Shown piece after piece: positions 1 to 7,781 of a stretch of 23,000 nt of DNA (position 1 is its first letter; every line of letters starts with the position of its first letter). This stretch comes from Claveliimonas sp963592205 (GTDB taxonomy: Bacteria; Bacillota; Clostridia; Lachnospirales; Lachnospiraceae): assembly GCA_963592205.1 (NCBI GenBank), contig CAVAVU010000125.1, positions 1-23,000 on the forward strand. Reading direction: 5' to 3'. The notes under the pieces are model-generated. The model was given only the letters and a program-made list of their open reading frames with translations. It made no database searches and was not told the origin of the DNA. Position numbers and translations under genes: made by a program.

Positions 1-95
1 TAAGACCCCTTGAAGACGACGAGGTAGATAGGTCAGAGGTGGAAGTGTGGTAACACATGGAGCTGACTGATACTAATCGGTCGAGGGCATAACCA
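1..95 (+). rRNA. 23S ribosomal RNA, 3' end (partial)
   Basis: The last part of a 23S rRNA gene, cut by the left edge of the window. The segment ending CTAATCGGTCGAGGGC..AACC is the very conserved 3' terminus of bacterial 23S rRNA, so the mature end lies near base 94-95. No 5S rRNA sequence follows before the next promoter at 220. The 3' boundary is estimated from the conserved end and could be off by a few bases. Confidence 0.93.
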
Positions 96-161
96 AGACG
101 GAGATAGGTAAGAGAAGATGTAGAGTTTCTTGTATACGGTTTTGAAGGTATATATGAGTAA

Positions 162-196
162 GGCTGTAGATCATAGGGTTTGCAGTCTTTTTGTTT
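162..196 (+). terminator. Probable terminator of the rRNA operon
   Basis: GGCTGT (162-167) can pair with GCAGTC (182-187) across a 14-base loop, with two G-T pairs, and TTTTTGTTTT follows directly. The stem is short. The T-rich run and the position between the 23S end and a new promoter make a terminator plausible. If correct, the rRNA operon ends here without a 5S gene. Confidence 0.45.
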
Positions 197-219
197 TGTG
201 GGGATTTTGAAAATTCTTA

Positions 220-248
220 TTGACTATTTGGGTGTTTCGTACTAGTAT
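220..248 (+). promoter_or_regulatory. Sigma-A promoter of thrS
   Basis: TTGACT (220-225) and TAGTAT (243-248) are separated by 17 bases, close to the sigma-A consensus. Transcription would begin near 254-256, just before the first conserved parts of the T-box leader, which supports the assignment. Confidence 0.75.
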
Positions 249-254
249 ATTAAA

Positions 255-546
255 GAACACGAAGAAGAGACGAGTAGCATGTGTTGAAGGACACAGAGAG
301 AGAAGCATTTGGTGGAAGCTTCTTGACGGATCATATGTGAAGACCAGCTCTGAGTGACCCTAATCCGGTCCGGTGATACCGTTATCATCAGTAATGAGAT
401 TTTCCATAGATGATTTATGCATAAGCAATTTATTCATATAATTCTAGTTGAGATAGACTTGGGATATGGAAGATGAAGATGGGTGGAACCACGATAGATA
501 TATCGTCCCTGACATTGTTTTAAGACAGTGCCAGGGGCTTTTTTTG
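255..546 (+). promoter_or_regulatory. T-box riboswitch (threonine) in the thrS leader
   Basis: A T-box leader senses uncharged tRNA and lets transcription continue into a synthetase gene. Stem I runs from about 270 to 355, with an AGTA element (GAGTAG), an AGAGAGA stretch and the GGTG apical element. The likely specifier codon is ACC (343-345, Thr), followed by A, on the 3' side of Stem I. The T-box itself is at 481-493. The antiterminator is clear: GGG (481-483), the bulge TGGAACC (484-490), ACGATA (491-496), loop GATA, TATCGT (501-506) and CCC (507-509). TGGA (484-487) would pair with the tRNA acceptor end. The CCC is shared with the terminator at 507-546, giving two mutually exclusive folds. 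The codon fits the threonyl-tRNA synthetase downstream. The Stem I and specifier boundaries are by eye. Confidence 0.93.
507..546 (+). terminator. T-box attenuator terminator
   Basis: CCCTG (507-511) pairs with CAGGG (532-536), and the inner arms CATTGT and ACAGTG extend the stem around a TTTAAG loop. A run of seven T follows at 539-545. Its 5' arm begins with the CCC used by the T-box antiterminator, so the two structures compete. This is the off state of the thrS switch. Confidence 0.88.
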
Positions 547-695
547 TACCGCGGCGAGTCAAAGTTCTGGTTTGCTAAGGAGTTTGACGCCTGTGTACAA
601 TATGAAAGTCCTTTGGAGCACAATCTTAAAATCAGAAGTATCTATTATATGCTCAATACAGGAGCACACATTTTTATCATGAGGAGGAAATTAAA

Positions 696-2663
696 ATGAA
701 GATCACATTAAAAGACGGATCTGTCAAAGAGTATGCAGAAGCAAAATCAGTATATGATATTGCATCAGACATCAGCGCAGGTTTGGCAAGAGTTGCCTGT
801 GCAGGAGAAGTAAATGGAGAAATCGTTGATCTTAGAACTGTTGTAGATCAGGATTGTGAATTGAATATTGTAACAGCAAGCGATCCGGAAGGCCTCAGAG
901 TTATCCGCCACACAGCCTCTCACGTACTGGCACAGGCAGTTAAGAGACTGTTCCCGAATGCAAAGATTGCGATCGGACCGGCAATTGATGATGGTTTCTA
1001 TTATGATTTTGAAGCAGAGCCATTTTCAAGAGATGACCTGGATAAGCTGGAAGCAGAGATGAAGAAGATCATCAAAGAAGGACATGAGTTAAAGAGATTT
1101 ACTCTGACGAGAGAAGAAGCAATCGCATTTATGAAAGAAAAGGATGAGCCATTTAAGGTAGAACTGATCGAGGATCTGCCGGAAGGCGAAGAGATCTCAT
1201 TCTATGATCAGGGAGAATTTGTAGACCTGTGTGCAGGACCACATCTGATGAGTACAAAGGGCATCAAGGCATTTAAGCTGACATCTTCTTCTATGGCTTA
1301 CTGGAGAGGTGATTCTGACAAGGCCCGCCTGCAGAGAATATACGGTACTGCATATAATAAGAAAGACGAGCTGAAAGCACACCTTGAGAGAATGGAAGAT
1401 GCAAAGCGCAGAGATCACAATAAACTCGGCCGTGAGATGGAATTATTTACAACGGTAGACGTGATCGGACAGGGACTTCCACTTTTCCCTCCGAAGGGAA
1501 CCAAGATGATCATGAAGCTGCAGAGATGGATTGAGGACCTGGAAGATAAAGAGTGGGGATATGTACGTACAAGAACTCCGCTGATGGCGAAATCCGATCT
1601 GTATAAGATTTCCGGACACTGGGATCATTACAAAGACGGAATGTTTGTATTGGGTGATGAGGAGACAGATAAAGAAGTATTTGCACTTCGTCCGATGACA
1701 TGTCCGTTCCAGTACTATGTATATAAGAATACACAGAAGTCATATCGTGACCTTCCTTACAGAATGAGTGAGACATCTACACTGTTCCGTGCAGAGGATT
1801 CCGGTGAGATGCATGGACTGACACGAGTTCGTCAGTTTACAATTACAGAGGGTCATAATGTTATCCGTCCGGATCAGGCGGAAGAAGAACTGAAGAACTG
1901 TCTGGATCTGGCATATTACATTTTGACTACATTAGGACTGCAGGATGATGTGACTTATCGTCTGTCTAAATGGGATCCGGCTAATAAGGCTAAATATCTT
2001 GGTGATGACAATTACTGGAACAGTACTCAGGATGCACTGCGTGCCGTACTTCATGAGAAGAACGTGCCGTTCGTAGAGGCTGATGGCGAGGCTGCATTCT
2101 ATGGCCCGAAGATTGATATTCAGGCTAAGAATGTATATGGTAAAGAAGATACCATGATCACAATTCAGCTTGATTGTGCGATTGCTGAAAACTTTGATTT
2201 GTACTATATTGATCAGAATGGTGAGAAAGTACGTCCGTACATCATTCACAGAACATCTATGGGATGCTATGAGCGTACACTTGCATGGCTGATTGAGAAA
2301 TACGCTGGCAAGTTCCCAACATGGCTGTGTCCGGAGCAGGTACGTGTACTTCCTATTTCTGAGAAATATGCAGACTACGCAAATGAAGTATGCAAAGAGC
2401 TGAAGAAGAATGATATCGATGCAACTGTTGATAATCGTTCAGAGAAGATCGGATTCAAGATCCGTGAGGCAAGACTGGACAAACTGCCATACATGCTGGT
2501 AGTCGGACAGCAGGAAGAAGCAGATGGAACTGTATCTGTAAGAAGCCGTTACGCAGGTAACGAAGGAACGAAGCCGCTTGCTGAGTTCATCGATGCAATC
2601 TGCAAAGAGATCCGTACAAAAGAGATCAGAAAAGAACTGCCGGAAGAAGAGAAGGCAAGATAA
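696..2663 (+). CDS. thrS: Threonyl-tRNA synthetase
   Basis: Charges tRNA-Thr with threonine in the cytoplasm. The 655-residue length is normal for the full bacterial form. It has a TGS domain (about 1-60), the editing domain with HTASH (72-76) and a CAGPH element (179-183), then a class II catalytic core and a C-terminal anticodon-binding domain (about 545-640). C336, H387 and H518 match the three zinc ligands of the family. MTCPFQ (334-339) departs from the usual MNCPxH, and motif 3 reads HRTSMGCYER instead of the more common HRAxLGSxER. Both look like clade variants because the rest is intact. AGGAGG (682-687) lies 8 bases before ATG 696. The gene is preceded by a T-box and followed by its own terminator, so it is probably monocistronic and induced by threonine starvation. 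Confidence 0.97.
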   Translation: MKITLKDGSVKEYAEAKSVYDIASDISAGLARVACAGEVNGEIVDLRTVVDQDCELNIVTASDPEGLRVIRHTASHVLAQAVKRLFPNAKIAIGPAIDDGFYYDFEAEPFSRDDLDKLEAEMKKIIKEGHELKRFTLTREEAIAFMKEKDEPFKVELIEDLPEGEEISFYDQGEFVDLCAGPHLMSTKGIKAFKLTSSSMAYWRGDSDKARLQRIYGTAYNKKDELKAHLERMEDAKRRDHNKLGREMELFTTVDVIGQGLPLFPPKGTKMIMKLQRWIEDLEDKEWGYVRTRTPLMAKSDLYKISGHWDHYKDGMFVLGDEETDKEVFALRPMTCPFQYYVYKNTQKSYRDLPYRMSETSTLFRAEDSGEMHGLTRVRQFTITEGHNVIRPDQAEEELKNCLDLAYYILTTLGLQDDVTYRLSKWDPANKAKYLGDDNYWNSTQDALRAVLHEKNVPFVEADGEAAFYGPKIDIQAKNVYGKEDTMITIQLDCAIAENFDLYYIDQNGEKVRPYIIHRTSMGCYERTLAWLIEKYAGKFPTWLCPEQVRVLPISEKYADYANEVCKELKKNDIDATVDNRSEKIGFKIREARLDKLPYMLVVGQQEEADGTVSVRSRYAGNEGTKPLAEFIDAICKEIRTKEIRKELPEEEKAR

Positions 2664-2682
2664 TATATTGATAATGTTAGAA

Positions 2683-2725
2683 AGACTGTTGGAGCATATC
2701 ATGATATGTTTCAGCAGTCTTTTTA
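2683..2725 (+). terminator. Terminator of thrS
   Basis: AGACTG (2683-2688) pairs with CAGTCT (2715-2720). A second inner stem is possible around ATATCATGATAT, and TCTTTTT follows. It lies 20 bases after the thrS stop and closes that transcription unit. Confidence 0.85.
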
Positions 2726-2755
2726 TGCATTATAGTTTTTGCACTTGTGAAAAGA

Positions 2756-2784
2756 TTGCGACCGCTCTCTTCCTATGGTAGAGT
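2756..2784 (+). promoter_or_regulatory. Possible promoter for the 2843 gene
   Basis: TTGCGA (2756-2761) and TAGAGT (2779-2784) are 17 bases apart. The match is moderate, but the gene downstream needs its own promoter because a strong terminator lies before it. Confidence 0.4.
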
Positions 2785-2842
2785 ATATGCAGAGAATAAT
2801 ATTATTACTATATTAATAGATAAAACAGGCGGAGGAACAGAC

Positions 2843-3760
2843 ATGAGACAGGAAGCTACATTAACCGAATGGAAAGAATTATACGAGGTCGCAACACGGA
2901 TTAAATCATTGGAGCCGTGGAAGGATCTGTGGGATATGGATCTTATTGCATTGCGGTTTGGGGATGACGAGGAACCTGTTTTTATGAGCGTATTGGGCAG
3001 AGGCAACAATTGCTATGGACTGGTAGCTTATGAGGGATATGATGGATTGAATGACTTTCTGATGCTGTGTATGCATGAGCAGATGAATCTGTCTACGGAA
3101 TATACAATGTTCAGTCAGACGAATCTGACATGCTACTGGGGAGATCGTAAGGAACTTTCCGATGCGCAGAGAAAGATCATTAAAGATTTAGGTTATAAGT
3201 ATCGTGGTAAGAATCAGTGGTTGTATTTTATGTCTTATTTAAAAGGATATTTCCCATATCAGTATGACCAGGATGAAGTTCTGCGTATAACAAAATATCT
3301 GAATGGTCTGGAGCAGGCAGTCATATATTATCGCCAGGAAAATGTAAAAGTGGATTTTGAACATGGTGAGTGCTTCATGGTGGAACTGGAAAACGGAAAG
3401 ATTGTAGCAGGAATAGCGGGGCCACTTCCGTTCCAGGCATATCAGTTTGGAGTATTGCAGATTGATGATAAACCTCTTCAGAAAAAGCTGAAAAAGTTGA
3501 AGAAAAATGGTATGGTACTGGAAGCTGATGTGCAGTATCTTGGTTCGGGGGTGAAAGATGAAGAATTGGGACGTCCAAGACATCCACAACTATGTACAAT
3601 GTGTGATTCTTCGTCGGGAATGATGCTTGCAGTTGATCTTACAGAAGCCGAAGAAGATCCGCTTGTAAAATTAGCTGAGAATGTAATTAGTTTTATGGAA
3701 GAACACGGAGCACCGGCGCAAAACGCCTTCCGGGCATTGATGAGTTTATGCAGAGTATGA
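2843..3760 (+). CDS. Conserved hypothetical protein (DUF7309/DUF6930-like)
   Basis: A soluble 305-residue protein with no signal peptide or membrane segment. The start at ATG 2843 is chosen because GGAGG (2831-2835) lies 7 bases before it; the open frame continues upstream to 2747 but without a ribosome site and across the likely promoter. The N-terminal half carries EPWKDLWDMDL followed by a VLGRGNNCYGLVAYEGYDGL stretch. From memory this resembles a two-domain family of Firmicute hypotheticals (DUF7309 then DUF6930). The C-terminal part (about 190-305) is rich in charged residues and includes KKLKKLKKNG. It stands alone between the thrS terminator and the pyrE promoter. I know of no established function and cannot infer one from context. 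Confidence 0.85.
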   Translation: MRQEATLTEWKELYEVATRIKSLEPWKDLWDMDLIALRFGDDEEPVFMSVLGRGNNCYGLVAYEGYDGLNDFLMLCMHEQMNLSTEYTMFSQTNLTCYWGDRKELSDAQRKIIKDLGYKYRGKNQWLYFMSYLKGYFPYQYDQDEVLRITKYLNGLEQAVIYYRQENVKVDFEHGECFMVELENGKIVAGIAGPLPFQAYQFGVLQIDDKPLQKKLKKLKKNGMVLEADVQYLGSGVKDEELGRPRHPQLCTMCDSSSGMMLAVDLTEAEEDPLVKLAENVISFMEEHGAPAQNAFRALMSLCRV

Positions 3761-3825
3761 GTCAGATGCGATAGAGCGTGGATGAAAGCTGTGACTTTTC
3801 ATATCAGAGTTCACAGATACTTCAT

Positions 3826-3854
3826 TTGAAAATGTGTATCACCTGTGGTAAAAT
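3826..3854 (+). promoter_or_regulatory. Sigma-A promoter of the pyrE operon
   Basis: TTGAAA (3826-3831) and TAAAAT (3849-3854), 17 bases apart, with a start near 3861. This leaves a short leader of about 40 bases before pyrE. I see no PyrR-type attenuator in so short a leader. Confidence 0.75.
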
Positions 3855-3900
3855 TGTAGAGTTAATAAAAGAATGATAATGCGATGGAGGTCAGATAGCG

Positions 3901-4581
3901 ATGGAAGCATATAAGCAGGAATTTATAGAATTTATGGTAGAGAGTAATGTATTAAAATTTGGCGAATTTACATTGAAGAGTGGCAGGAAGTCTCCATTCT
4001 TTATGAATGCGGGTGCATATGTGACTGGTTCACAGCTTAAGAGACTGGGCGAGTATTATGCAAAGGCAATCCATGATACTTACGGAGATGATTTTGATGT
4101 ACTGTTCGGACCTGCATACAAGGGAATTCCGCTTAGTGTAGTGACCGCTATTGCATACAGTGAACTGTACGGAAAGGAAGTACGTTACTGTTCAGATAGA
4201 AAAGAAGAGAAGGATCACGGTGCAGACAAGGGCAAATTCCTTGGAAGCAGTCTGCAGGACGGTGATCGCGTGATTATGATCGAGGATGTTACGACATCCG
4301 GTAAATCTATGGAAGAGACTGTACCGAAGGTAAAAGGCGCAGCCAACGTAGAGATCGTCGGGCTGATGGTATCTCTGGATCGTATGGAAGTCGGTAAGGG
4401 CGGCGTGAAGTGTGCGCTGGATGAAGTGAAGGATCTGTATGGATTTGAGACCAATGCGATCGTTACGATGAAAGAGGTCGTAGAGCATCTGTACAACAGA
4501 GAATGCCAGGGTAAGATCGTGATCGATGATACATTGAAAGCTGCAATTGACGCATATTATGAGCAGTATGGAGCAAAATAG
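3901..4581 (+). CDS. pyrE: Orotate phosphoribosyltransferase
   Basis: Converts orotate and PRPP to orotidine 5'-monophosphate in pyrimidine synthesis. The 226 residues show the PRPP-binding motif VIMIEDVTTSGKS (125-137), the flexible loop RKEEKDHG (100-107) and the FTLKSGRKSPFF substrate region (23-34). GGAGG (3886-3890) lies 10 bases upstream. No other pyrimidine genes sit next to it, so it is separated from the usual pyr cluster. It is the first gene of a unit that continues with small membrane proteins: the next start is only 14 bases after its stop. Confidence 0.96.
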   Translation: MEAYKQEFIEFMVESNVLKFGEFTLKSGRKSPFFMNAGAYVTGSQLKRLGEYYAKAIHDTYGDDFDVLFGPAYKGIPLSVVTAIAYSELYGKEVRYCSDRKEEKDHGADKGKFLGSSLQDGDRVIMIEDVTTSGKSMEETVPKVKGAANVEIVGLMVSLDRMEVGKGGVKCALDEVKDLYGFETNAIVTMKEVVEHLYNRECQGKIVIDDTLKAAIDAYYEQYGAK

Positions 4582-4595
4582 CAGGAGGTGTAAGT

Positions 4596-4748
4596 ATGAA
4601 CGAGAAGGCATATAAGACAATGGGACTTACAGGTGCAGCGAATATCGCGATTGGTATCGTGATGATGGTTGTTGGCGTGGCAGCCGGCGTGATAGCTGTG
4701 ATAGGAGGAGCAAAACTTCTGAAGAACAGAGAGGGACTGATGTTCTAA
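4596..4748 (+). CDS. Small single-span membrane protein (50 aa)
   Basis: A 50-residue open frame with AGGAGG (4583-4588) seven bases before ATG 4596. The peptide begins MNEKAYKTMG, then has a Gly/Ala/Val/Ile-rich hydrophobic span (about 13-38, with GIVMMVVGVAAGVIAVIGG), and ends with a basic tail KLLKNREGLMF. One transmembrane helix is expected. It fits exactly between pyrE and the VanZ gene, ending one base before the next ATG, which supports real translation. Function is unknown. Its position suggests co-expression with, or assistance to, the VanZ-family protein. Confidence 0.8.
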   Translation: MNEKAYKTMGLTGAANIAIGIVMMVVGVAAGVIAVIGGAKLLKNREGLMF

Positions 4749-4749
4749 T

Positions 4750-5232
4750 ATGAGTAGAAATAAAAGGGGAAGAGGCATGCGCCTTCTGGGGAAGGTGCTG
4801 TTCGTGTTATATATTGGATTTATCATTTATTTCCTTCTGTTTTCAGATCTCTATGGACGGACAGGAGTCATGGAGGAATATCGATATAATCTGGTGCTGT
4901 TTAAGGAAATTAAGCGATTCTGGCAGTACCGTGAACAGCTTGGATGGTATGCGATGTTCACGAACCTTTTTGGAAATGTGATTATTTTTATGCCGTTCGG
5001 GTTCTTCCTGCCGATGGCGAGCAAATACCGCAGCTTTTTTGCAGCGGTATTTTACAGTTTTACACTGAGCCTGTGTGTGGAGACATTTCAGCTTCTGACG
5101 AAGGTAGGAAGCTTTGATGTGGATGATCTGCTTCTCAATACACTTGGAGGAGCGGCAGGATATATTATATTTATGATTTGTGCAGCGGTAAGGAGGCGGC
5201 ATGTTAAACTATCTACGAGAAAGCGCAGATGA
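4750..5232 (+). CDS. VanZ family membrane protein
   Basis: A 160-residue integral membrane protein. It has hydrophobic spans at about 13-33, 70-90, 96-116 and 126-146 and basic ends. The order of motifs matches the VanZ-like family: YNLVLFKEI (46-54), NLFGNVIIFMPFGFFLP (72-88) and FDVDDLLLNTLGG (122-134). VanZ itself gives low-level teicoplanin resistance; most chromosomal relatives have no known function, so resistance should not be assumed. There is little Shine-Dalgarno signal before ATG 4750, and the 50-residue gene ends at 4748, so translation is probably coupled. Its 3' end overlaps the next gene by 32 bases. Confidence 0.88.
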   Translation: MSRNKRGRGMRLLGKVLFVLYIGFIIYFLLFSDLYGRTGVMEEYRYNLVLFKEIKRFWQYREQLGWYAMFTNLFGNVIIFMPFGFFLPMASKYRSFFAAVFYSFTLSLCVETFQLLTKVGSFDVDDLLLNTLGGAAGYIIFMICAAVRRRHVKLSTRKRR

Positions 5233-5596
5233 AAGAGCGATACGGAGAGAACGTAAGAAGCGAGAGAAGGAACGCAGGAAGAGAAGGATACACAAATACG
5301 GTCAGATGGAACTGAAACATTCCAGGAGAGGATGTATCTCCTGCATGTTGGCGGTTCTGTCTGCATTTTTCCTGATCAGCATATTCTCTGTGTCATATCT
5401 CAGACACGGAGATGTGAATATTCTGATCGGCATTGCGGGACTTCTGGCGCTGGTGCTTGCCGTATACGGACTCAGACGGGGAATCGAAGGCTTCAAAGAA
5501 CGCAATAAAAACTACATAACCTGCAAGGTCGGAACGGCATGTAATGGAATCCTTTTGCTCATTTATCTTGCAATATTTATAAGGGGGCTATTTTAA
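5201..5596 (+). CDS. Small basic membrane protein, uncharacterised (DUF6142-like)
   Basis: A 131-residue protein. The N-terminal segment (about 8-33) is extremely basic and probably helical (RRERKKREKERRKRRIHK), followed by three hydrophobic spans at about 47-67, 72-92 and 109-129. AAGGAGG (5190-5196) lies inside the end of the VanZ gene, 4 bases before ATG 5201, and the genes overlap by 32 bases, so translation is probably coupled. It resembles small Clostridia proteins that I recall as DUF6142; that name is uncertain. The basic segment could bind acidic lipids or nucleic acid, but this is a guess. The next gene starts directly after its stop. Confidence 0.82.
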   Translation: MLNYLRESADERAIRRERKKREKERRKRRIHKYGQMELKHSRRGCISCMLAVLSAFFLISIFSVSYLRHGDVNILIGIAGLLALVLAVYGLRRGIEGFKERNKNYITCKVGTACNGILLLIYLAIFIRGLF

Positions 5597-7654
5597 ATGA
5601 CAACAGAACGATATGAACTGGCAGCAGAGCGAATCAGACAGATACCGAAGGAAGAGGCAGTAAGCCTTCCTTTCCGCCGGTATTTTCAGAGTGTGTCTGA
5701 ATTTGTTCTGCTGCTTCTTGATTTGAAGAAAATCATGGAAGATGGAAACTATGAGAAGCTTTCGGTGGAAGAAAAGAAAGAATGGAATCATAAGCTGTAT
5801 GCTGATATTCTGCCGGAGCAGTACGGTGAAAGTTATGCGAATCCGAGATATGCGGTAAAAGAACTCGGTGAAGGCTATGGACAGATCTTAAGCTTTTTAT
5901 ATGCGGAAGTCCGTGGTGGCATTGCCTGGGTGTTTGAAGGCAAAGAAGAATATCTGACAATCCTGCTGGAACTTTTTCTGGAGGTCTACAGCTGCTTTGC
6001 AGTGGCAGAAGAAGGACGAGAGGTATCCATTCATGAACTGAAGGATATTCTGTACTGGTATGCCAGCGATTACTGCGATGTATTTGCGGCAGACCGGATC
6101 TGTGATCAGATTGATCCATCCAGAGATTTTGCAAAGAATATTATTGAGAATGCAGACCTTACGAATACAGAGTATCTGTACAGCTTTGGAGAATATATTA
6201 GCGAGAATCAGATCCGCACAGCAGAACATCTGGCAGAACTTCCAGATGAAGGGATCCGTAAGATGGCAGATGTATATACCGAAGGTTACCGAATCGGCTT
6301 TATTAATACGGGAAAAGATCTGTCTAAAAAATCAGTCGTCAGCATCCGTTACGTGCTGGGATTCGAGCGTGTAATCAAGCTTGCAATCGAGAATTTTGCG
6401 AAGATGGGACTGAAGCCGGTGATCTATCGTGCGGGGGTCAGTGTCCTGACCAAAGTTCGAAACGGACGCGCCGGTTACTATGGCGGTATTCCGAATCCGC
6501 AGTATGATTATGACCACAAGGACGATATGGGACTGTTCTTAAATAAACGCTTTATCGAGCGGAAGCTGGAAGTGATGAAGCATACCTACGAAGAACACAA
6601 GGAACTGGCAGCGCAGTTTGCCGGACCGGCAGTTATCGAGACCTTTGGCGAGAAACCATTTATCCCGGAGGTTAAGGAAGAATCGGTAACGCTGAATGAG
6701 AAGCAGGAGAAGATTTTCCTGTCTTACACCAGCAAAGCGGGACAGCTGATGAATACCTATATTAAGGGCGAGGAGAGAAGCTTCACGATCGTGGCTTATC
6801 CGGTGCCGGAGATCGGACCGAAGTATGAGGAGATCTTTAACGAGACGATTCGTATCAATACACTGGATGCGGCATTATACACGAAGGTACAGCAGACGAT
6901 CATTGATGCGCTCAATCAGGGCACATCTGTGCATATTCTCGGACGTGGCGAGAATAAGACAGACCTTACCGTGCAGTTACATCCGCTTCAGGATCCGGAT
7001 AAGGAGACGAGATTTGAGAACTGTGTTGCAGATGTGAACATTCCGGTAGGCGAGGTATTTACATCGCCACGGCTTCAGGGCACAAATGGTAAATTGCATG
7101 TGACACAGGTATATCTGGGTGAATTACAGTACCTGGATCTGGAAATGGATTTCCAGGATGGTAAGATCGCAGATTACCGCTGCAGTAATTTTGATAATGA
7201 AGAAGACGGTAAAAAATATATCGCAGACCATGTGCTGCATAATCACGAGACACTTCCGATGGGCGAATTTGCCATCGGTACGAATACAACGGCATATGTG
7301 ATGGGAAGAAAATACGGCATTGAAGATAAACTGCCGATCCTGATCGCAGAGAAGACGGGACCGCATTTTGCAGTGGGTGACACTTGCTATAGCTGGTGTG
7401 AAGATGTTAGAGTTTATAATCCGGATGGAAAAGAGATCATTGCAAAAGACAATGAGATATCCCTGCTTCGAAAAGAGGATGTGTCCAAAGCATACTTCAA
7501 CTGCCATACGGATATTACCATTCCGTATGATGAACTGGGAAGCATCCGTGTGCAGACGGCAGACGGAAAAGAAATTTCTATTATAGAAGAAGGAAGATTT
7601 GTACTGCCTGGTACAGAGGTGCTCAATGAGCCATTAGACCAGGAAAATGCATAA
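5597..7654 (+). CDS. M29-type aminopeptidase with a long N-terminal extension
   Basis: A cytoplasmic metallo-aminopeptidase. The C-terminal part (about 235-685) matches the M29 (aminopeptidase T/AmpS) family. The expected metal and catalytic residues are all present with suitable spacing: E486 in VGEVFTSP, E557 in GEFAIGTN, H590 in GPHFAVG, Y598, then H637 and D639 in HTDITIP. M29 enzymes are usually about 410 residues; this one has 685. The extra 230 or so N-terminal residues are mostly helical and acidic, match nothing I recognise, and have no signal peptide or membrane span. AAGGGGG (5581-5587) lies 9 bases before ATG 5597, which directly abuts the previous stop. It is the last gene of the pyrE unit and presumably recycles peptides to amino acids. 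Confidence 0.9.
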   Translation: MTTERYELAAERIRQIPKEEAVSLPFRRYFQSVSEFVLLLLDLKKIMEDGNYEKLSVEEKKEWNHKLYADILPEQYGESYANPRYAVKELGEGYGQILSFLYAEVRGGIAWVFEGKEEYLTILLELFLEVYSCFAVAEEGREVSIHELKDILYWYASDYCDVFAADRICDQIDPSRDFAKNIIENADLTNTEYLYSFGEYISENQIRTAEHLAELPDEGIRKMADVYTEGYRIGFINTGKDLSKKSVVSIRYVLGFERVIKLAIENFAKMGLKPVIYRAGVSVLTKVRNGRAGYYGGIPNPQYDYDHKDDMGLFLNKRFIERKLEVMKHTYEEHKELAAQFAGPAVIETFGEKPFIPEVKEESVTLNEKQEKIFLSYTSKAGQLMNTYIKGEERSFTIVAYPVPEIGPKYEEIFNETIRINTLDAALYTKVQQTIIDALNQGTSVHILGRGENKTDLTVQLHPLQDPDKETRFENCVADVNIPVGEVFTSPRLQGTNGKLHVTQVYLGELQYLDLEMDFQDGKIADYRCSNFDNEEDGKKYIADHVLHNHETLPMGEFAIGTNTTAYVMGRKYGIEDKLPILIAEKTGPHFAVGDTCYSWCEDVRVYNPDGKEIIAKDNEISLLRKEDVSKAYFNCHTDITIPYDELGSIRVQTADGKEISIIEEGRFVLPGTEVLNEPLDQENA

Positions 7655-7698
7655 TAACTGGTCATTAATTCATCTAATAAGTAACTTGGGTAAATGCA

Positions 7699-7728
7699 TT
7701 GAATAATTAGTTCTGCTTATGCTATGAT
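7699..7728 (+). promoter_or_regulatory. Promoter of the purEMND operon
   Basis: TTGAAT (7699-7704) and TATGAT (7723-7728) are 18 bases apart, and TGC directly before the -10 makes an extended -10 element. A start near 7735 leaves a leader of about 45 bases. This is too short for a purine riboswitch, and no riboswitch core is visible. Confidence 0.7.
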
Positions 7729-7781
7729 ATGAGCGTAAATAGGAAAACAGACACATTTTCGGAAGAGAAAGGATGAAAAAG

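Noticed and set aside
466..699. 77-codon open frame before thrS
   Set aside because: It runs through the T-box antiterminator and terminator and has no ribosome site; the bases are explained by RNA structure.
3790..3822. Hairpin CTGTGA/TCACAG as a terminator before the pyrE promoter
   Set aside because: Short stem with a long loop and no T-run after it.
4750..5232. Glycopeptide resistance gene vanZ
   Set aside because: Only family resemblance; no van cluster, and the context is housekeeping.
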